A stretch of 64,000 bases of DNA, from positions 62,001 to 126,000 of the forward strand of contig CAYLMK010000007.1 of NCBI GenBank assembly GCA_964384945.1. The letters are read 5' to 3'. A program made the position numbers and the translations under genes. The notes beneath the pieces are model-generated. The model saw only the letters and a program-made list of their open reading frames with translations, had not been told where the DNA came from and searched no databases. Of the stretch, positions 25,176-33,818 are shown piece by piece (the first letter of the stretch is position 1; each line of letters starts with the position of its first letter). Origin of the DNA: S015-6 sp964384945 (GTDB taxonomy: Bacteria > Desulfobacterota > DSWW01).

Positions 25176-26923
25176 CTCGCCTCCTCCTTGAAGGCCATCA
25201 GGGTGAGAAAGACCCTGTCCTCCCAGGTGATCTCCTTCTTTTTTCGGATGCCCGCAACGATCTCCTCGAGTTCCGGAAGGCCGGGTCCGGGAGACGCCGC
25301 AAGGGAGGGGGCGAGCGCCTGCGATTCTGCCGGCGCGGCGGGCCCCGCGTTCCTGCATCGTTCGGTGCGACCCTCGAGTCCGTTCGCATACAGCACGCCG
25401 AGCAGTTCCTTCATCCGGAGGTCGTAGGTGTGCTCTTCCAGCACGCGCCTGCGGCCCCTGCGGGCGTATGCCTCGCGCTCCTCCGGGTGGGCGAGGAAAT
25501 ACCGGATCTTCTCTCTGGCATCCTCCAGGTTCTCGAACACGGCGATTTCCTCCCCGGCGAAGAGTTCATCGAGCAGGCTGCGCCTGTCCACAAGCTGGAA
25601 GCCGCCGCAGGAGGCGATCTCGAAGGTGCGGGGGTTCACGAAGTCGCCGAAGGGATCCACGTCCTCGTGGCAGGGAGAGGAATGGAGGTTCAGGTTGATT
25701 TGCGAGGCATTGAAGATCTGCACGATCTCTTCCGTCTCGACCCTTCTCCCCCCTTCCTGGATCGCCTCGTGCAGGATCGAGGAGGCGCCGTCCCACTCGT
25801 TTCCCCAGATCTTCAGGCCCAGCGGGACGAGGCGTTCCATGAACCGCCGCCGGTTGAGATACCCCGCGCCCACGAAGGAGACCTGCGCGCCGTAGCGCTG
25901 CAATGCCTCGGAAGGCAGGCGGATCGGTTCGTGGACGCCCCGTTGGGCGGCGAGCGGGAGGTATCGGACACAAGGGGCCCCTTCGGACCGCATCTCGTCC
26001 CGGCCCTGGCGCTGGATCACGAAGAAGACGTCCGTGAAGGGCGCGATTCGTCTCCAGTAGGGCATCCTCCGGTGGTCTTCCACGAACCAGTAGGCGACCC
26101 GGATTCCCGCCTCGCGCAGCCTTTGCAGGCTCTCGCCGCGCACCGGCGCCTGGGCGAGCAGGAGCACCAGGTCCGGCGAAAGGGCCGCGGCCCTCTGCTC
26201 CACGAGCCCGGAGAGGAACCCCTCGAAGGCGGCGGCGGCCGGGCCGCTCGCGGCCTCCCAGGACCGGATCTCCCGGTATCCCGGGTGGAAGGCGCTCACG
26301 TCCATGAAGGAGACCGCGTGCCCGAGGCCCCGGAGCGCCCCGCTGACAAAGCACGCGACGGGATAGGAGCCCCCGTAGACCGGGCCCACCACCAGGATGC
26401 GCAGGCAGCGGTCCGCCCTGGATCGGTAGGAGGAGAGCCCTTCGACGGCCTCCAGGTACCGGCGGTGCAATTGACCGGAAGGAGGATGGATGCACCAGTG
26501 CTCGACCGGATCGGCCAGCCTGTCGGCCGCCTGCGCCGGAGGCGCGCCCACGATCAGGGAGATCCTCTCCAGGAGATGAGCCAGGTTCCGGTCCTCCAGC
26601 ACGGCCCGGAGCAGGCCGCCGTCCGGCTCCAGGACGACCAGCGCCTCTGTCTCGCCCTTCTCGAGAAGCGCTTCCAGGTGATAGCCGTCCCCAAACCCGA
26701 AGACGCAGCGGCACCCGCGCGCCTGCTTGGCGGCCAGAAGGCCGGCCTCGCGCCGCGGGTCCCACTTCGAGTGAAGGAGCCGGCCGCGGCAGCGATGCAC
26801 GATGTCTCCGCGCTCGCTCTGAAGAGGCTCGGCTTCCGAGGATCGCTTCATGGCCTCGAGCAGCGCGGCCGCCTCAGGCTGCCGGCGCCGCAAGACCGCG
26901 AGATTCTTCTCCAGGGTATTCAT
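25154..26923 (-). CDS. CgeB-type glycosyltransferase with N-terminal Rossmann-like domain
   Basis: 589 aa. The N-terminus (MNTLEKNLAVLRRRQPEAAA) and a Rossmann-like segment (VFGFGDGYHLEALLEKGETE) resemble motility-associated Maf-type proteins. A DUF3880-like middle starts ILVVGPVYGGSYPVACFVSG. The C-terminal CgeB module has NPRTFEIASCGGFQLVDRRS and RVLEEHTYDLRMKELL. About 70 Pro/Ala-rich residues end the protein. The end overlaps the downstream GT9 gene by 22 bp and the start overlaps the upstream GT9 gene by 50 bp. Confidence 0.84.
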   Translation of the reverse strand: MNTLEKNLAVLRRRQPEAAALLEAMKRSSEAEPLQSERGDIVHRCRGRLLHSKWDPRREAGLLAAKQARGCRCVFGFGDGYHLEALLEKGETEALVVLEPDGGLLRAVLEDRNLAHLLERISLIVGAPPAQAADRLADPVEHWCIHPPSGQLHRRYLEAVEGLSSYRSRADRCLRILVVGPVYGGSYPVACFVSGALRGLGHAVSFMDVSAFHPGYREIRSWEAASGPAAAAFEGFLSGLVEQRAAALSPDLVLLLAQAPVRGESLQRLREAGIRVAYWFVEDHRRMPYWRRIAPFTDVFFVIQRQGRDEMRSEGAPCVRYLPLAAQRGVHEPIRLPSEALQRYGAQVSFVGAGYLNRRRFMERLVPLGLKIWGNEWDGASSILHEAIQEGGRRVETEEIVQIFNASQINLNLHSSPCHEDVDPFGDFVNPRTFEIASCGGFQLVDRRSLLDELFAGEEIAVFENLEDAREKIRYFLAHPEEREAYARRGRRRVLEEHTYDLRMKELLGVLYANGLEGRTERCRNAGPAAPAESQALAPSLAASPGPGLPELEEIVAGIRKKKEITWEDRVFLTLMAFKEEARCKASSS

Positions 26924-28286
26924 GCATCGTCTCTTTCAGTCGTCGCCATTGCCGGTTGAGGATCTCCCGCAAGCGCTCGCGGGCTGCGCCTTCGATCCCG
27001 CGGGGCAGGGCCGCTTCCACCGAGAAGCCCGCCGCCGCGAGCCATGCCGGGTCCAGCCGGTAGTTCTCGACCAGGAAACCCCGCGCAAGGGCCGGCGACG
27101 GCAGCCTGCCTTCGCCGGCGCCCAGGAACTCGCCTGCAATCCCCCAGTAGAGGAGGCCTGCCACATCGTCCGGCCCGGCCCGCCTGCGGTGCAGGGGGCG
27201 GTACTGCATCCACTCGCCCACGAATTCGGACAGGTAGACGGACACGCCGGGGGCCGGCGGGACCGGCCCACCCATGAGCAGCCGCACGACGGTGCGCGGG
27301 GCCGCCTGCTCGGCGCATGCCGTCCCCCCCTCGCACGGCGCGTCCTCGCCGCACGGCGCGCAGGGCGGCTCGGGTTGCACGACGATATGGCCTCTCCCGT
27401 AAGGGCCGGTCTCGAAGGCATAGGCGGGCCCGAAGAAGACGGCCACCGAGGGAACCCCCAGGCGGCAGGCCAGGTGGAGGGTGCCCGTGTCCCCGGAAAG
27501 GAGCCGGTCGCAGCCGCTCAGGACCCGGGCCAGGTCCTCCAGGCTCGTCTTGCCCGCCAGGTTGCGGACCCGGCGGCAGCCCGCTCGCCGCGCGATGGAA
27601 TCCGCCAGGGGCCTCTCGCGGGCCTCACCCAACAGGAGGATCTCGCAGCCCGCCTCCTCGTGCACCCCGCGGATCACCTCGGCGAAACGCTCGGGCTTCC
27701 AGGTCCGTTTCCGGCCGCGGGTCGCAACCTGAACCGCGAGCACGCTCCGATCGTCGAGAGGCCTGCCTGTCTTTGTGTCCGGGTCGGCGGCGGGGGGAGC
27801 CCGACGCGCGGCGTGAAACCGGAAGACGTCCGCCAGGTGAAAGCGGTTCCACCTCCGGTTGGTCCGCACCAGCCTGGAGACGAGATCCACCCAGGGCCCG
27901 CCGACCGAGCCGTCCGGCCCGAAGTGAAAGCCCTCCACCGGCGCCCCTCCGCGGACCGCGTCCGCGACGCAGGCCGCGAGGGTGCCGAAGTTCAGGTTGA
28001 TGAACCGGTCGAACGAAGCGGCCCGCACGGCCGCCAGCTCGCGGGCCAGGGGTCCCCAGAGTCCCTTCCACGGCAGGCCGCTGCGGAAGCCCCGGAGGTA
28101 TCTTTCGAGATCCAGGCAATGGACGGCGTCGACCCAGGGGGCTCGCGCCCTGGCGAACCCCTCGAGCCTCCGGTCGACCAGCAGGGAAACCTCGTGCCCC
28201 TCGCCCCGCTTCAGGTCCTCGAGCAGGTAGAGGCTCTGCACCAGGTCGCCCATTCTCGCAAGCTGACAGACCAGGATACGTGCCAA
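26874..28286 (-). CDS. GT9 (heptosyltransferase-like) glycosyltransferase
   Basis: 470 aa. ILVCQLARMGDLVQSLYLLE is the GT9 start. SGDTGTLHLACRLGVPSVAV, FETGPYGRGH and a cysteine cluster (PCAPC, then two more Cys) follow, with a C-terminal helical extension (after about residue 350). The TTG start at 28286 has GGGGGAG 7 nt upstream, and the GT9 fold begins immediately after it. The frame stays open upstream across the neighbouring gene, but that part is noncoding. It overlaps the CgeB gene by 50 bp, suggesting coupled translation. Confidence 0.84.
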   Translation of the reverse strand: MARILVCQLARMGDLVQSLYLLEDLKRGEGHEVSLLVDRRLEGFARARAPWVDAVHCLDLERYLRGFRSGLPWKGLWGPLARELAAVRAASFDRFINLNFGTLAACVADAVRGGAPVEGFHFGPDGSVGGPWVDLVSRLVRTNRRWNRFHLADVFRFHAARRAPPAADPDTKTGRPLDDRSVLAVQVATRGRKRTWKPERFAEVIRGVHEEAGCEILLLGEARERPLADSIARRAGCRRVRNLAGKTSLEDLARVLSGCDRLLSGDTGTLHLACRLGVPSVAVFFGPAYAFETGPYGRGHIVVQPEPPCAPCGEDAPCEGGTACAEQAAPRTVVRLLMGGPVPPAPGVSVYLSEFVGEWMQYRPLHRRRAGPDDVAGLLYWGIAGEFLGAGEGRLPSPALARGFLVENYRLDPAWLAAAGFSVEAALPRGIEGAARERLREILNRQWRRLKETMHEYPGEESRGLAAPAA

Positions 28287-28321
28287 AGATCCGCTCCCCC
28301 TTCGACAAAGGCTCGAGGCGT

Positions 28322-31300
28322 TCAGGCGGCGGGCAGTTCCCGGAGCCGGTGCCTCGCCTCCGCGTGTTCCGGCGCGAACAGGACGGCCCGTTCGAGGCGC
28401 GCCCGGGCGTCCTCGTACCGGTTCTCCTGCGTGAAGAGGCGCGCCGAGGCCAGCAGAAGATCGATGTTGGCCGGCTGCAGGGAAAGCCTCTCCTCCAGCA
28501 GCCCGAAGAACCTCTTCTTCTCGCTCTCCGTGCGGCAGATCTCGCCCAGTTTCAGCACCCACCGGGTTTCGGACCCGCCGCGGCCGGCCAGGCCCGCGTA
28601 CAGTTCGAACGCCTCGGCATGCCTTCCGTCCCGTTCGAGCCGCTCCGCCTCGGCGCTCAGGCACGACTCGGAGCGGACCGCACGAACCAGGTATTGAAAC
28701 ACAAAGAACTCCCTGACCTCCTCCGGGCTCACGTCGCGTACCGTGATGCGGCCCAGGTCCAGATCCATGGTCGTTCCGGGCGCCGGCTCGGGGCACCGCG
28801 GGTCCAGGTTCCGGTGAACCGCCTCGACCTCCAGGCCGCACGATGACAGAAGCCGCTCGATCTCCTTCCATGTGAAGAAGCGCAGGTGGCCCCGGTCGAG
28901 GATGCCTTCGTCCTGGTAGGTCCAGTGCCCTTCCACCAGATGCTTCACCACCCCCCAGAAACGCACGTTCGGGATGCTGAAGACGATCGCGCCGGCCGGC
29001 TTGAGCCACGGCAGGTAGCGCTCGAGAACGGCCCGCGGATCCCGGAAGTGCTCCAGCACATCCGCAAAGACCAGCGCGTCGAAGTAGCCTCGCTCCACGG
29101 GAGGCTCCCATTCGGAGGCGTCCGCCATGGCCGCGTGGTCGAGCCACCTTTCCGCCTCCCGGCAGGCCTGCGGGTCCGCTTCCACGCCCCAAACCTCGCG
29201 CCTGCGGGCGGCCGCCTTCAGGAGCCTTCCCAGACGCCCTCCCCCGCATCCGATGTCCAGGATGCGCTCGGCATCCTCCGGGATGAGGGCCGCGACCTCC
29301 CGGCGCTCTCTTTTGTAGTACCCGGACAGGCGGGCCTCGTCTTCCTTGGCGGCTGTCACGCTTCGGATCATCACGGTCTCCTCTTCCCGCCCCCTGCCGC
29401 GGGTCTTCGGCCCGCAGCGCGTGACCGACCCGACCCCCACGTGCATCGCCGCGCCGCGAACCGCCGGGATCGGCCGGCCCGGGGCGCGGAGCACGACGTC
29501 GGTCAGCTCGCCGGCCCGGTGGTCGTACGTGTGGCGGCGAAGCGCCTCTCTTCTGCCTGCCTCGGCGATTCGCTCTCTGCCCGAATCGTCCGCCAGGCAG
29601 GCGCGGATCCGTTCGTGAAGCTCCGCCTCGCTCCGGTAGAGGACCAGGTGCCTGCCGTCTTCGAACAAATCGGTCAACCCGCTGCCGGGCGCCTCGTCCG
29701 TGACCAGCAGGCTGCCCGTGGCCAGGGCCTCGAAGACGCGCATGTTCAGGTCGTTCGCGACCGAGGCGTTGAACACGATCCTTGCCCGGCGGAACGCCCG
29801 GGCCATCTCCTCGAGGAAACAGCGGTCCACGTACAGCGAGAATCTTTGCGCCAGGCCCAGGAGCAGCCGGTTCCGCCTCCACTGGCTGCGGGTGATGCTC
29901 CCCACGAAGGAGATGTCGAAGTCCTTGTCCGCTTCGAACTTGCGGTGCACCTGGGGATCGCAGGCGAGCGGCAGCCAGTGGACCTGCTCGATCCCGGCCG
30001 CCGTGAACCGCGGCAGGTATTCCCGCTGGGCCGCGAACACAAGGTCATAATCCTTCGCGAACTCGACATGCTCCTCCAGTCGAATGTGGGAATCCACGAG
30101 GTAGCAGGCCTTCAGGCACGGGAGCGATGTCACTCCCTTGAGCGCGTACGTGATCCCGCTCTCCACCCAGAGGAAGAGATCCGGCGACCAGCCCTTGGGC
30201 AGGACGGCCAGCACCTCGGCCAGGTCCTCGGTGAAATAGGGGATGTCGTGCTGCTTCACCCTCTTCCGGATCGCTTCGAGGTCCCACGCCTTGACGATTT
30301 CCTCATCGATCGAGGGCCCCACCGTGATCACGTCGTGCCGCCTGCGCAAGGCCTTCTCGAGGTAGGCGCCGGTCGTGGCCGGATGCGAGGCATAGCTCAT
30401 CAGAATCTTGAGCCTTTTTTGCGTGCCGGCTTTGCGCGAGGGCTTCCTGCGCGGGGGCGGCTCGGCCTCCAGGACCGCGGCCCAGCGCGCGAGGAACCGG
30501 TCGATGGGGAAGGCCGCGAGCACGCTTTCCCGGGCGCGCCGGCCCATGGAAACGGCCAGGGACCGGTCGCCCAGAAGCGCGTCGATCCGCTCCCTCGCCT
30601 CGGCCTCGTCGGACGCGAGGAACCCGTTCGCCCCGTCCTCGACCGGAGAGCCTTCCCGGTTCGTGCTCACCACCGGCATTCCGGTGGCCATGCATTCGAG
30701 CATCGCCAGATTGTAGCCGTCCTCGTAAGGCGGCTGCGTGGTGTGCAGATACACACGGTGCCGCCGCAGGGCCTCCCTGTACTCGTCCCAGTCCCGCGGC
30801 ATGACCGCGTTCGGCGTCCCGTTGTGAAGGCCGAGAATGGTCGAGGCACGGCCCCCAAGGATCCTCTCCTGAAGCGAGTAGCCGAGGATGAGGTCGCGCT
30901 CCCTGAGGAAGTTGCCGATCCGGACCACCCTCTCCAGGTCGCCCGTGTACCCGTGGTAGTCCTCGGGGTCGACTCCGGGCAGGATGACCTCGCCATCCAT
31001 TCCCCAGTCGAGCCTCTTGGAATCGGAGATGAAGACGAGCTTCAGGTCCCTCGTGTCGGCCACAAGCCGCTTGACCCGGGCCGCGTATTCGGACCGGTCG
31101 ATCGGTCTGGCCGTCACGGCGATGTCGTTCGTGAGCTTGGTGTGGAAGAGCAGGACCTTCGGCACGCGAAAGGGGCGGACGAAGAGGAAATCGCTCAGAT
31201 TCTGGGCCAGCACGCGGTCGTAGGCCCCTGCGCGTAAGCCTGCCTCGGCCTCGGCCTGGGTCACGAGGCGGCAGTTCGAAGGCACCGGCCGGATGGAGCG

Positions 31301-31417
31301 GATCCAGCCGTAGATGCCCGCCTTCTCCTTTTCGACCACGTCGAAGGCGCAGCCTGTCTTGGCGAGCAGGTGGATGTAGCTCTCGTGCCAGTTGAAGGTC
31401 AGAACGCGCGGGGCCAT
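28322..31417 (-). CDS. Trifunctional GT4-like / CgeB-type / methyltransferase fusion
   Basis: 1031 aa. Residues 1-330 look like a GT4 glycosyltransferase (PPYEDGYNLAMLECMATGMP and STNREGSPVEDGANGFLA). Residues about 345-660 are CgeB/DUF3880-like (LKACYLVDSHIRLEEHVEF, then NASVANDLNMRVFEALATGS and RHTYDHRAGELTDV). Residues about 700-930 are a class I methyltransferase (RILDIGCGGGRLGRLLK, ALVFADVLEHFRDPRAVLE). The last 100 residues are TPR-like. It is the first gene of the glycan operon after a sigma-54 promoter at 31544-31559. It is expected to add and methylate sugars on one glycan (inference). Confidence 0.87.
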   Translation of the reverse strand: MAPRVLTFNWHESYIHLLAKTGCAFDVVEKEKAGIYGWIRSIRPVPSNCRLVTQAEAEAGLRAGAYDRVLAQNLSDFLFVRPFRVPKVLLFHTKLTNDIAVTARPIDRSEYAARVKRLVADTRDLKLVFISDSKRLDWGMDGEVILPGVDPEDYHGYTGDLERVVRIGNFLRERDLILGYSLQERILGGRASTILGLHNGTPNAVMPRDWDEYREALRRHRVYLHTTQPPYEDGYNLAMLECMATGMPVVSTNREGSPVEDGANGFLASDEAEARERIDALLGDRSLAVSMGRRARESVLAAFPIDRFLARWAAVLEAEPPPRRKPSRKAGTQKRLKILMSYASHPATTGAYLEKALRRRHDVITVGPSIDEEIVKAWDLEAIRKRVKQHDIPYFTEDLAEVLAVLPKGWSPDLFLWVESGITYALKGVTSLPCLKACYLVDSHIRLEEHVEFAKDYDLVFAAQREYLPRFTAAGIEQVHWLPLACDPQVHRKFEADKDFDISFVGSITRSQWRRNRLLLGLAQRFSLYVDRCFLEEMARAFRRARIVFNASVANDLNMRVFEALATGSLLVTDEAPGSGLTDLFEDGRHLVLYRSEAELHERIRACLADDSGRERIAEAGRREALRRHTYDHRAGELTDVVLRAPGRPIPAVRGAAMHVGVGSVTRCGPKTRGRGREEETVMIRSVTAAKEDEARLSGYYKRERREVAALIPEDAERILDIGCGGGRLGRLLKAAARRREVWGVEADPQACREAERWLDHAAMADASEWEPPVERGYFDALVFADVLEHFRDPRAVLERYLPWLKPAGAIVFSIPNVRFWGVVKHLVEGHWTYQDEGILDRGHLRFFTWKEIERLLSSCGLEVEAVHRNLDPRCPEPAPGTTMDLDLGRITVRDVSPEEVREFFVFQYLVRAVRSESCLSAEAERLERDGRHAEAFELYAGLAGRGGSETRWVLKLGEICRTESEKKRFFGLLEERLSLQPANIDLLLASARLFTQENRYEDARARLERAVLFAPEHAEARHRLRELPAA

Positions 31418-31543
31418 GGGCCGATCTTCGCCTCCTGTGCCGCCGGAGCGAGAAACGGAAACGCATTCGCCGACTACCGCGCCGGGCAGCGAACGGACTG
31501 CAGACGGTCCGGTTGGAACGGGACTGCCGACGAAGCGGGGAGG

Positions 31544-31559
31544 AGCAATTCCTGTGCCA
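31544..31559 (-). promoter_or_regulatory. Sigma-54 promoter for the glycan operon
   Basis: Minus strand: TGGCACAGGAATTGCT, matching TGGCACGNNNNTTGCW except one base (G to A at position 7). Expected start is near 31532, about 115 nt before the ATG of the trifunctional fusion. It is nearly identical to the fliL promoter (same -24 variant). Confidence 0.75.
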
Positions 31560-31562
31560 CGA

Positions 31563-31898
31563 TCAGATGCGGCGGGAGAGGTGCCGGGGAGGTCGGCCGC
31601 GGGCGGGCCGGCGGGCGTGAAGGAGCCTTTTCAGCGAGGCGATTTTCTGTATTTTCCGTTGTATATCGGTGAGTTCCGATGCGAGCAGAAGCCGAAGCGT
31701 CCGGTCGACCGCAAGGATCTCGGAGACCGCGGCCCGCTCCCCGGCCGCGCGACCGTCAAGGGATTGGATCCCGGCCAGCAGCCGTTGACGTCTCCCCTGC
31801 AGGGCGAGGACCGCCTCGAAGTCTCCCCGGTCCAGGAGTGATTTCTGGCCGCGGGCGATCTGGAGGATTTCCTGGAGGGTTCCCGTGTCTTCTGTCAA
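31563..31898 (-). CDS. fliT: FliT-like flagellar chaperone (putative)
   Basis: 111 aa, all-helical with no membrane segment (LQEILQIARGQKSLLDRGDF). It follows fliS by 15 bp at the end of the fliD-fliS unit, the usual place of fliT, whose product binds FliD and other late substrates. Sequence similarity within FliT is low, so the assignment rests on position, size and helical character. The C-terminus is strongly basic. Confidence 0.6.
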   Translation of the reverse strand: MTEDTGTLQEILQIARGQKSLLDRGDFEAVLALQGRRQRLLAGIQSLDGRAAGERAAVSEILAVDRTLRLLLASELTDIQRKIQKIASLKRLLHARRPARGRPPRHLSRRI

Positions 31899-31913
31899 GT
31901 TCCTGCGCCCCCC

Positions 31914-32294
31914 TCAGAACTTGCCGCCCCGGGCGGCCAGGGCGCTCCAGCCATCCTTGAGTTCCTTGAGCACCCGGATGGGTGCCTCGAGCAGATTCGG
32001 GTCCTGCCTCAGATTGGCCCTGGAGACCGTGTCGATGACATAGCGGTAGAGGGTTTCCAGCCGCTCGGCGATCTCCCCTCCCCGCTCACGGTCCAGGGTG
32101 TTCATCAGTTCGGTGACGATCGCCAGGGCCTTGCTCAGGCAAGCACCCTTCTGCGAACGATTGCCTGCCTTCATCTCTTCCCGGGCCCGCGCCAGATTGG
32201 CGATGCATCCTTCGTAGCACATGAGAACGATCCGCACCCTGTCCGCCGTGGTCACGCTTGCAACCTGGTAGCCTCTCGTGGCGCTCGCCTGCAT
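31914..32294 (-). CDS. fliS: Flagellin export chaperone FliS
   Basis: 126 aa, four-helix type. YQVASVTTADRVRIVLMCYE near the N-terminus and a final helix ending KDGWSALA match FliS, which caps the flagellin C-terminus before export. The usual tyrosine-rich N-terminus (YxxxxxxT) is kept. It lies 21 bp downstream of fliD. Binding to FliC and FliW-linked regulation are expected from the family. Confidence 0.92.
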   Translation of the reverse strand: MQASATRGYQVASVTTADRVRIVLMCYEGCIANLARAREEMKAGNRSQKGACLSKALAIVTELMNTLDRERGGEIAERLETLYRYVIDTVSRANLRQDPNLLEAPIRVLKELKDGWSALAARGGKF

Positions 32295-32315
32295 CTGACT
32301 CCCTCCGATCTCCCA

Positions 32316-33686
32316 TCACGTGTTCATGAAAAAGAACTGGTCCTGTGCCTGAAGGGATGCGATCAGCGACTCCAGGGCGCCGAACTGGGCCCGGAGCCGG
32401 ACCTCCATGCGATCCAGGGCCTCTTCCTGGTCTTCGATTTCCTGGTCGATCTCCCGGATGCGCCTCTGCAACCCGCTCTGGCGGATGGCGATATCTCCGT
32501 CCCCGGACCGGGTGGCCTGCGAAGCGAACTGGTAGATCTGCTCTGCAACGCCCTGGGCGGTTGCGCCGTCCCGGACAAACAGATCGGTGACGGCCTCGAG
32601 GTCCTCGTCGAGTGCGTCCTGCAGTTTACCCGGATCGAGCGACAGCGTGCCGTCCCGGTTCGTGGAAATACCCACCTGGGACAAGGCCTTCATGTCGGCC
32701 GGCAGTCCTTCTACGCCGCTGGAGACGATGCGGCTCAGGTTTCTCGTCACGGACCGCACCGTACCCTCGGCCCAGAGCGGATCGCCCTTGTTCTCCTCCA
32801 TATCGTAGTTGTCCCGTGCGTCGATAAACCCGATCACGGCGTTGTAGGCGTCGACCAGTGCCTGTATCTTCGTCTGAATCCCCTCCCGGTCCTCCCCTAC
32901 CTGAAAGGTTACCGTGCTGGACGGATCCGCCTTGTGCAGGTTCAGGGTAACCCCCGGGATGACATCCGTGATCGTGTTGCCGGACCGGTAGACGGTCAGG
33001 CCGTCCACCGTGATCTCCGCGTCCTGCGGCGCCCGCAGGTGCAGGGGGGACGAAAGGGTCGTGTCGTTCACCGGGAAACCGAGGTTGGTGTCATCCCGCG
33101 TGATGACGATGATGTTGTCCGCTCCGGTCTCGGCGGCGGACAGAACGAGCTGGTAGGAATCCTCGCCCGTACCGTCGTCCACGACGCTCGCATGCAGGCC
33201 CGCGTCCAGGCTGTTGATCGCGTCCTTGAACTCCTCCAGGGTCATCGCAGCGTCAACATCGATGGTGTATTCGGTTCCGTCTTCGCCGATCTTGAACGTG
33301 AACTGGCCTGCTCCGGATGCGATGGCGTCGTTCTCCGAGGAGAGCCCCACGCCGGCCTGAAGCCGGTGCGCCATCGCGAGGCCGGAAACCACGATGCCGT
33401 ACGTGCCCGTCGATCCGGAGGAGGAGGCGCTGCCGGTCAAAATGTCCGTATCGCTCACGGTCGTGGTCTTGCTGCCGAAGTCGGAGGAACGGCGCAGGGC
33501 GTTCGCGGCCGACTCGAGCGATTCGAGCTTGGCCGCCAGATCGGAATAGGCCGCGTTCTTCTGTTCGTACGCGCTCTTCTTGGTTTCCATCCGGCGGACC
33601 GAGGCCCTCTCGACCTCGATCAACTGCTGGATCAAGGTTTCGTAGTCGATTCCCGTGCTCAGCCCCGATGCCGTCAGCGTCGCCAT
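32316..33686 (-). CDS. fliD: Flagellar cap (filament-capping) protein FliD
   Basis: 456 aa. MATLTASGLSTGIDYETLIQ is the conserved N-terminal coiled part and the C-terminus (LQRRIREIDQEIEDQEEALD and LRAQFGALESLIASLQ) forms the D0/D1 helices. FliD pentamers cap the growing filament. A Gly/Ser-rich stretch precedes the D2/D3 region (about 70-330). The gene starts 57 bp past the terminator hairpin downstream of fliC. No separate late promoter is obvious. Confidence 0.95.
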   Translation of the reverse strand: MATLTASGLSTGIDYETLIQQLIEVERASVRRMETKKSAYEQKNAAYSDLAAKLESLESAANALRRSSDFGSKTTTVSDTDILTGSASSSGSTGTYGIVVSGLAMAHRLQAGVGLSSENDAIASGAGQFTFKIGEDGTEYTIDVDAAMTLEEFKDAINSLDAGLHASVVDDGTGEDSYQLVLSAAETGADNIIVITRDDTNLGFPVNDTTLSSPLHLRAPQDAEITVDGLTVYRSGNTITDVIPGVTLNLHKADPSSTVTFQVGEDREGIQTKIQALVDAYNAVIGFIDARDNYDMEENKGDPLWAEGTVRSVTRNLSRIVSSGVEGLPADMKALSQVGISTNRDGTLSLDPGKLQDALDEDLEAVTDLFVRDGATAQGVAEQIYQFASQATRSGDGDIAIRQSGLQRRIREIDQEIEDQEEALDRMEVRLRAQFGALESLIASLQAQDQFFFMNT

Positions 33687-33743
33687 GGCGTCTTCTCCGG
33701 ATGGTCGGCCGGGTCGCGCTCACCGGTTCGAAGGATTGGAAAC

Positions 33744-33790
33744 CCGCACCGGATGAGGAGGGAGGATTCCCCCCTCCTCATCCGGTGCGG
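33744..33790 (-). terminator. Strong hairpin downstream of fliC
   Basis: A perfect 19-bp stem (33744-33762 with 33772-33790) around a 9-nt loop, 29 bp after the fliC stop. There is only a weak U-run (TTT) on the minus strand. It probably terminates or stabilises the abundant flagellin mRNA and limits readthrough into fliD. Confidence 0.75.
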
Positions 33791-33818
33791 ACAAGGTCAA
33801 TGATCTATGGAACGACAT

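Noticed and set aside
28287..29882. Upstream extension of the GT9 frame to about 1000 residues
   Set aside because: The extension lies across the fusion gene in another frame and is low complexity; the TTG at 28286 with GGGGGAG is a good start.
28886..31237. Long plus-strand open frame (783 codons)
   Set aside because: It is opposite the trifunctional fusion, with low-complexity composition and no recognisable motif.
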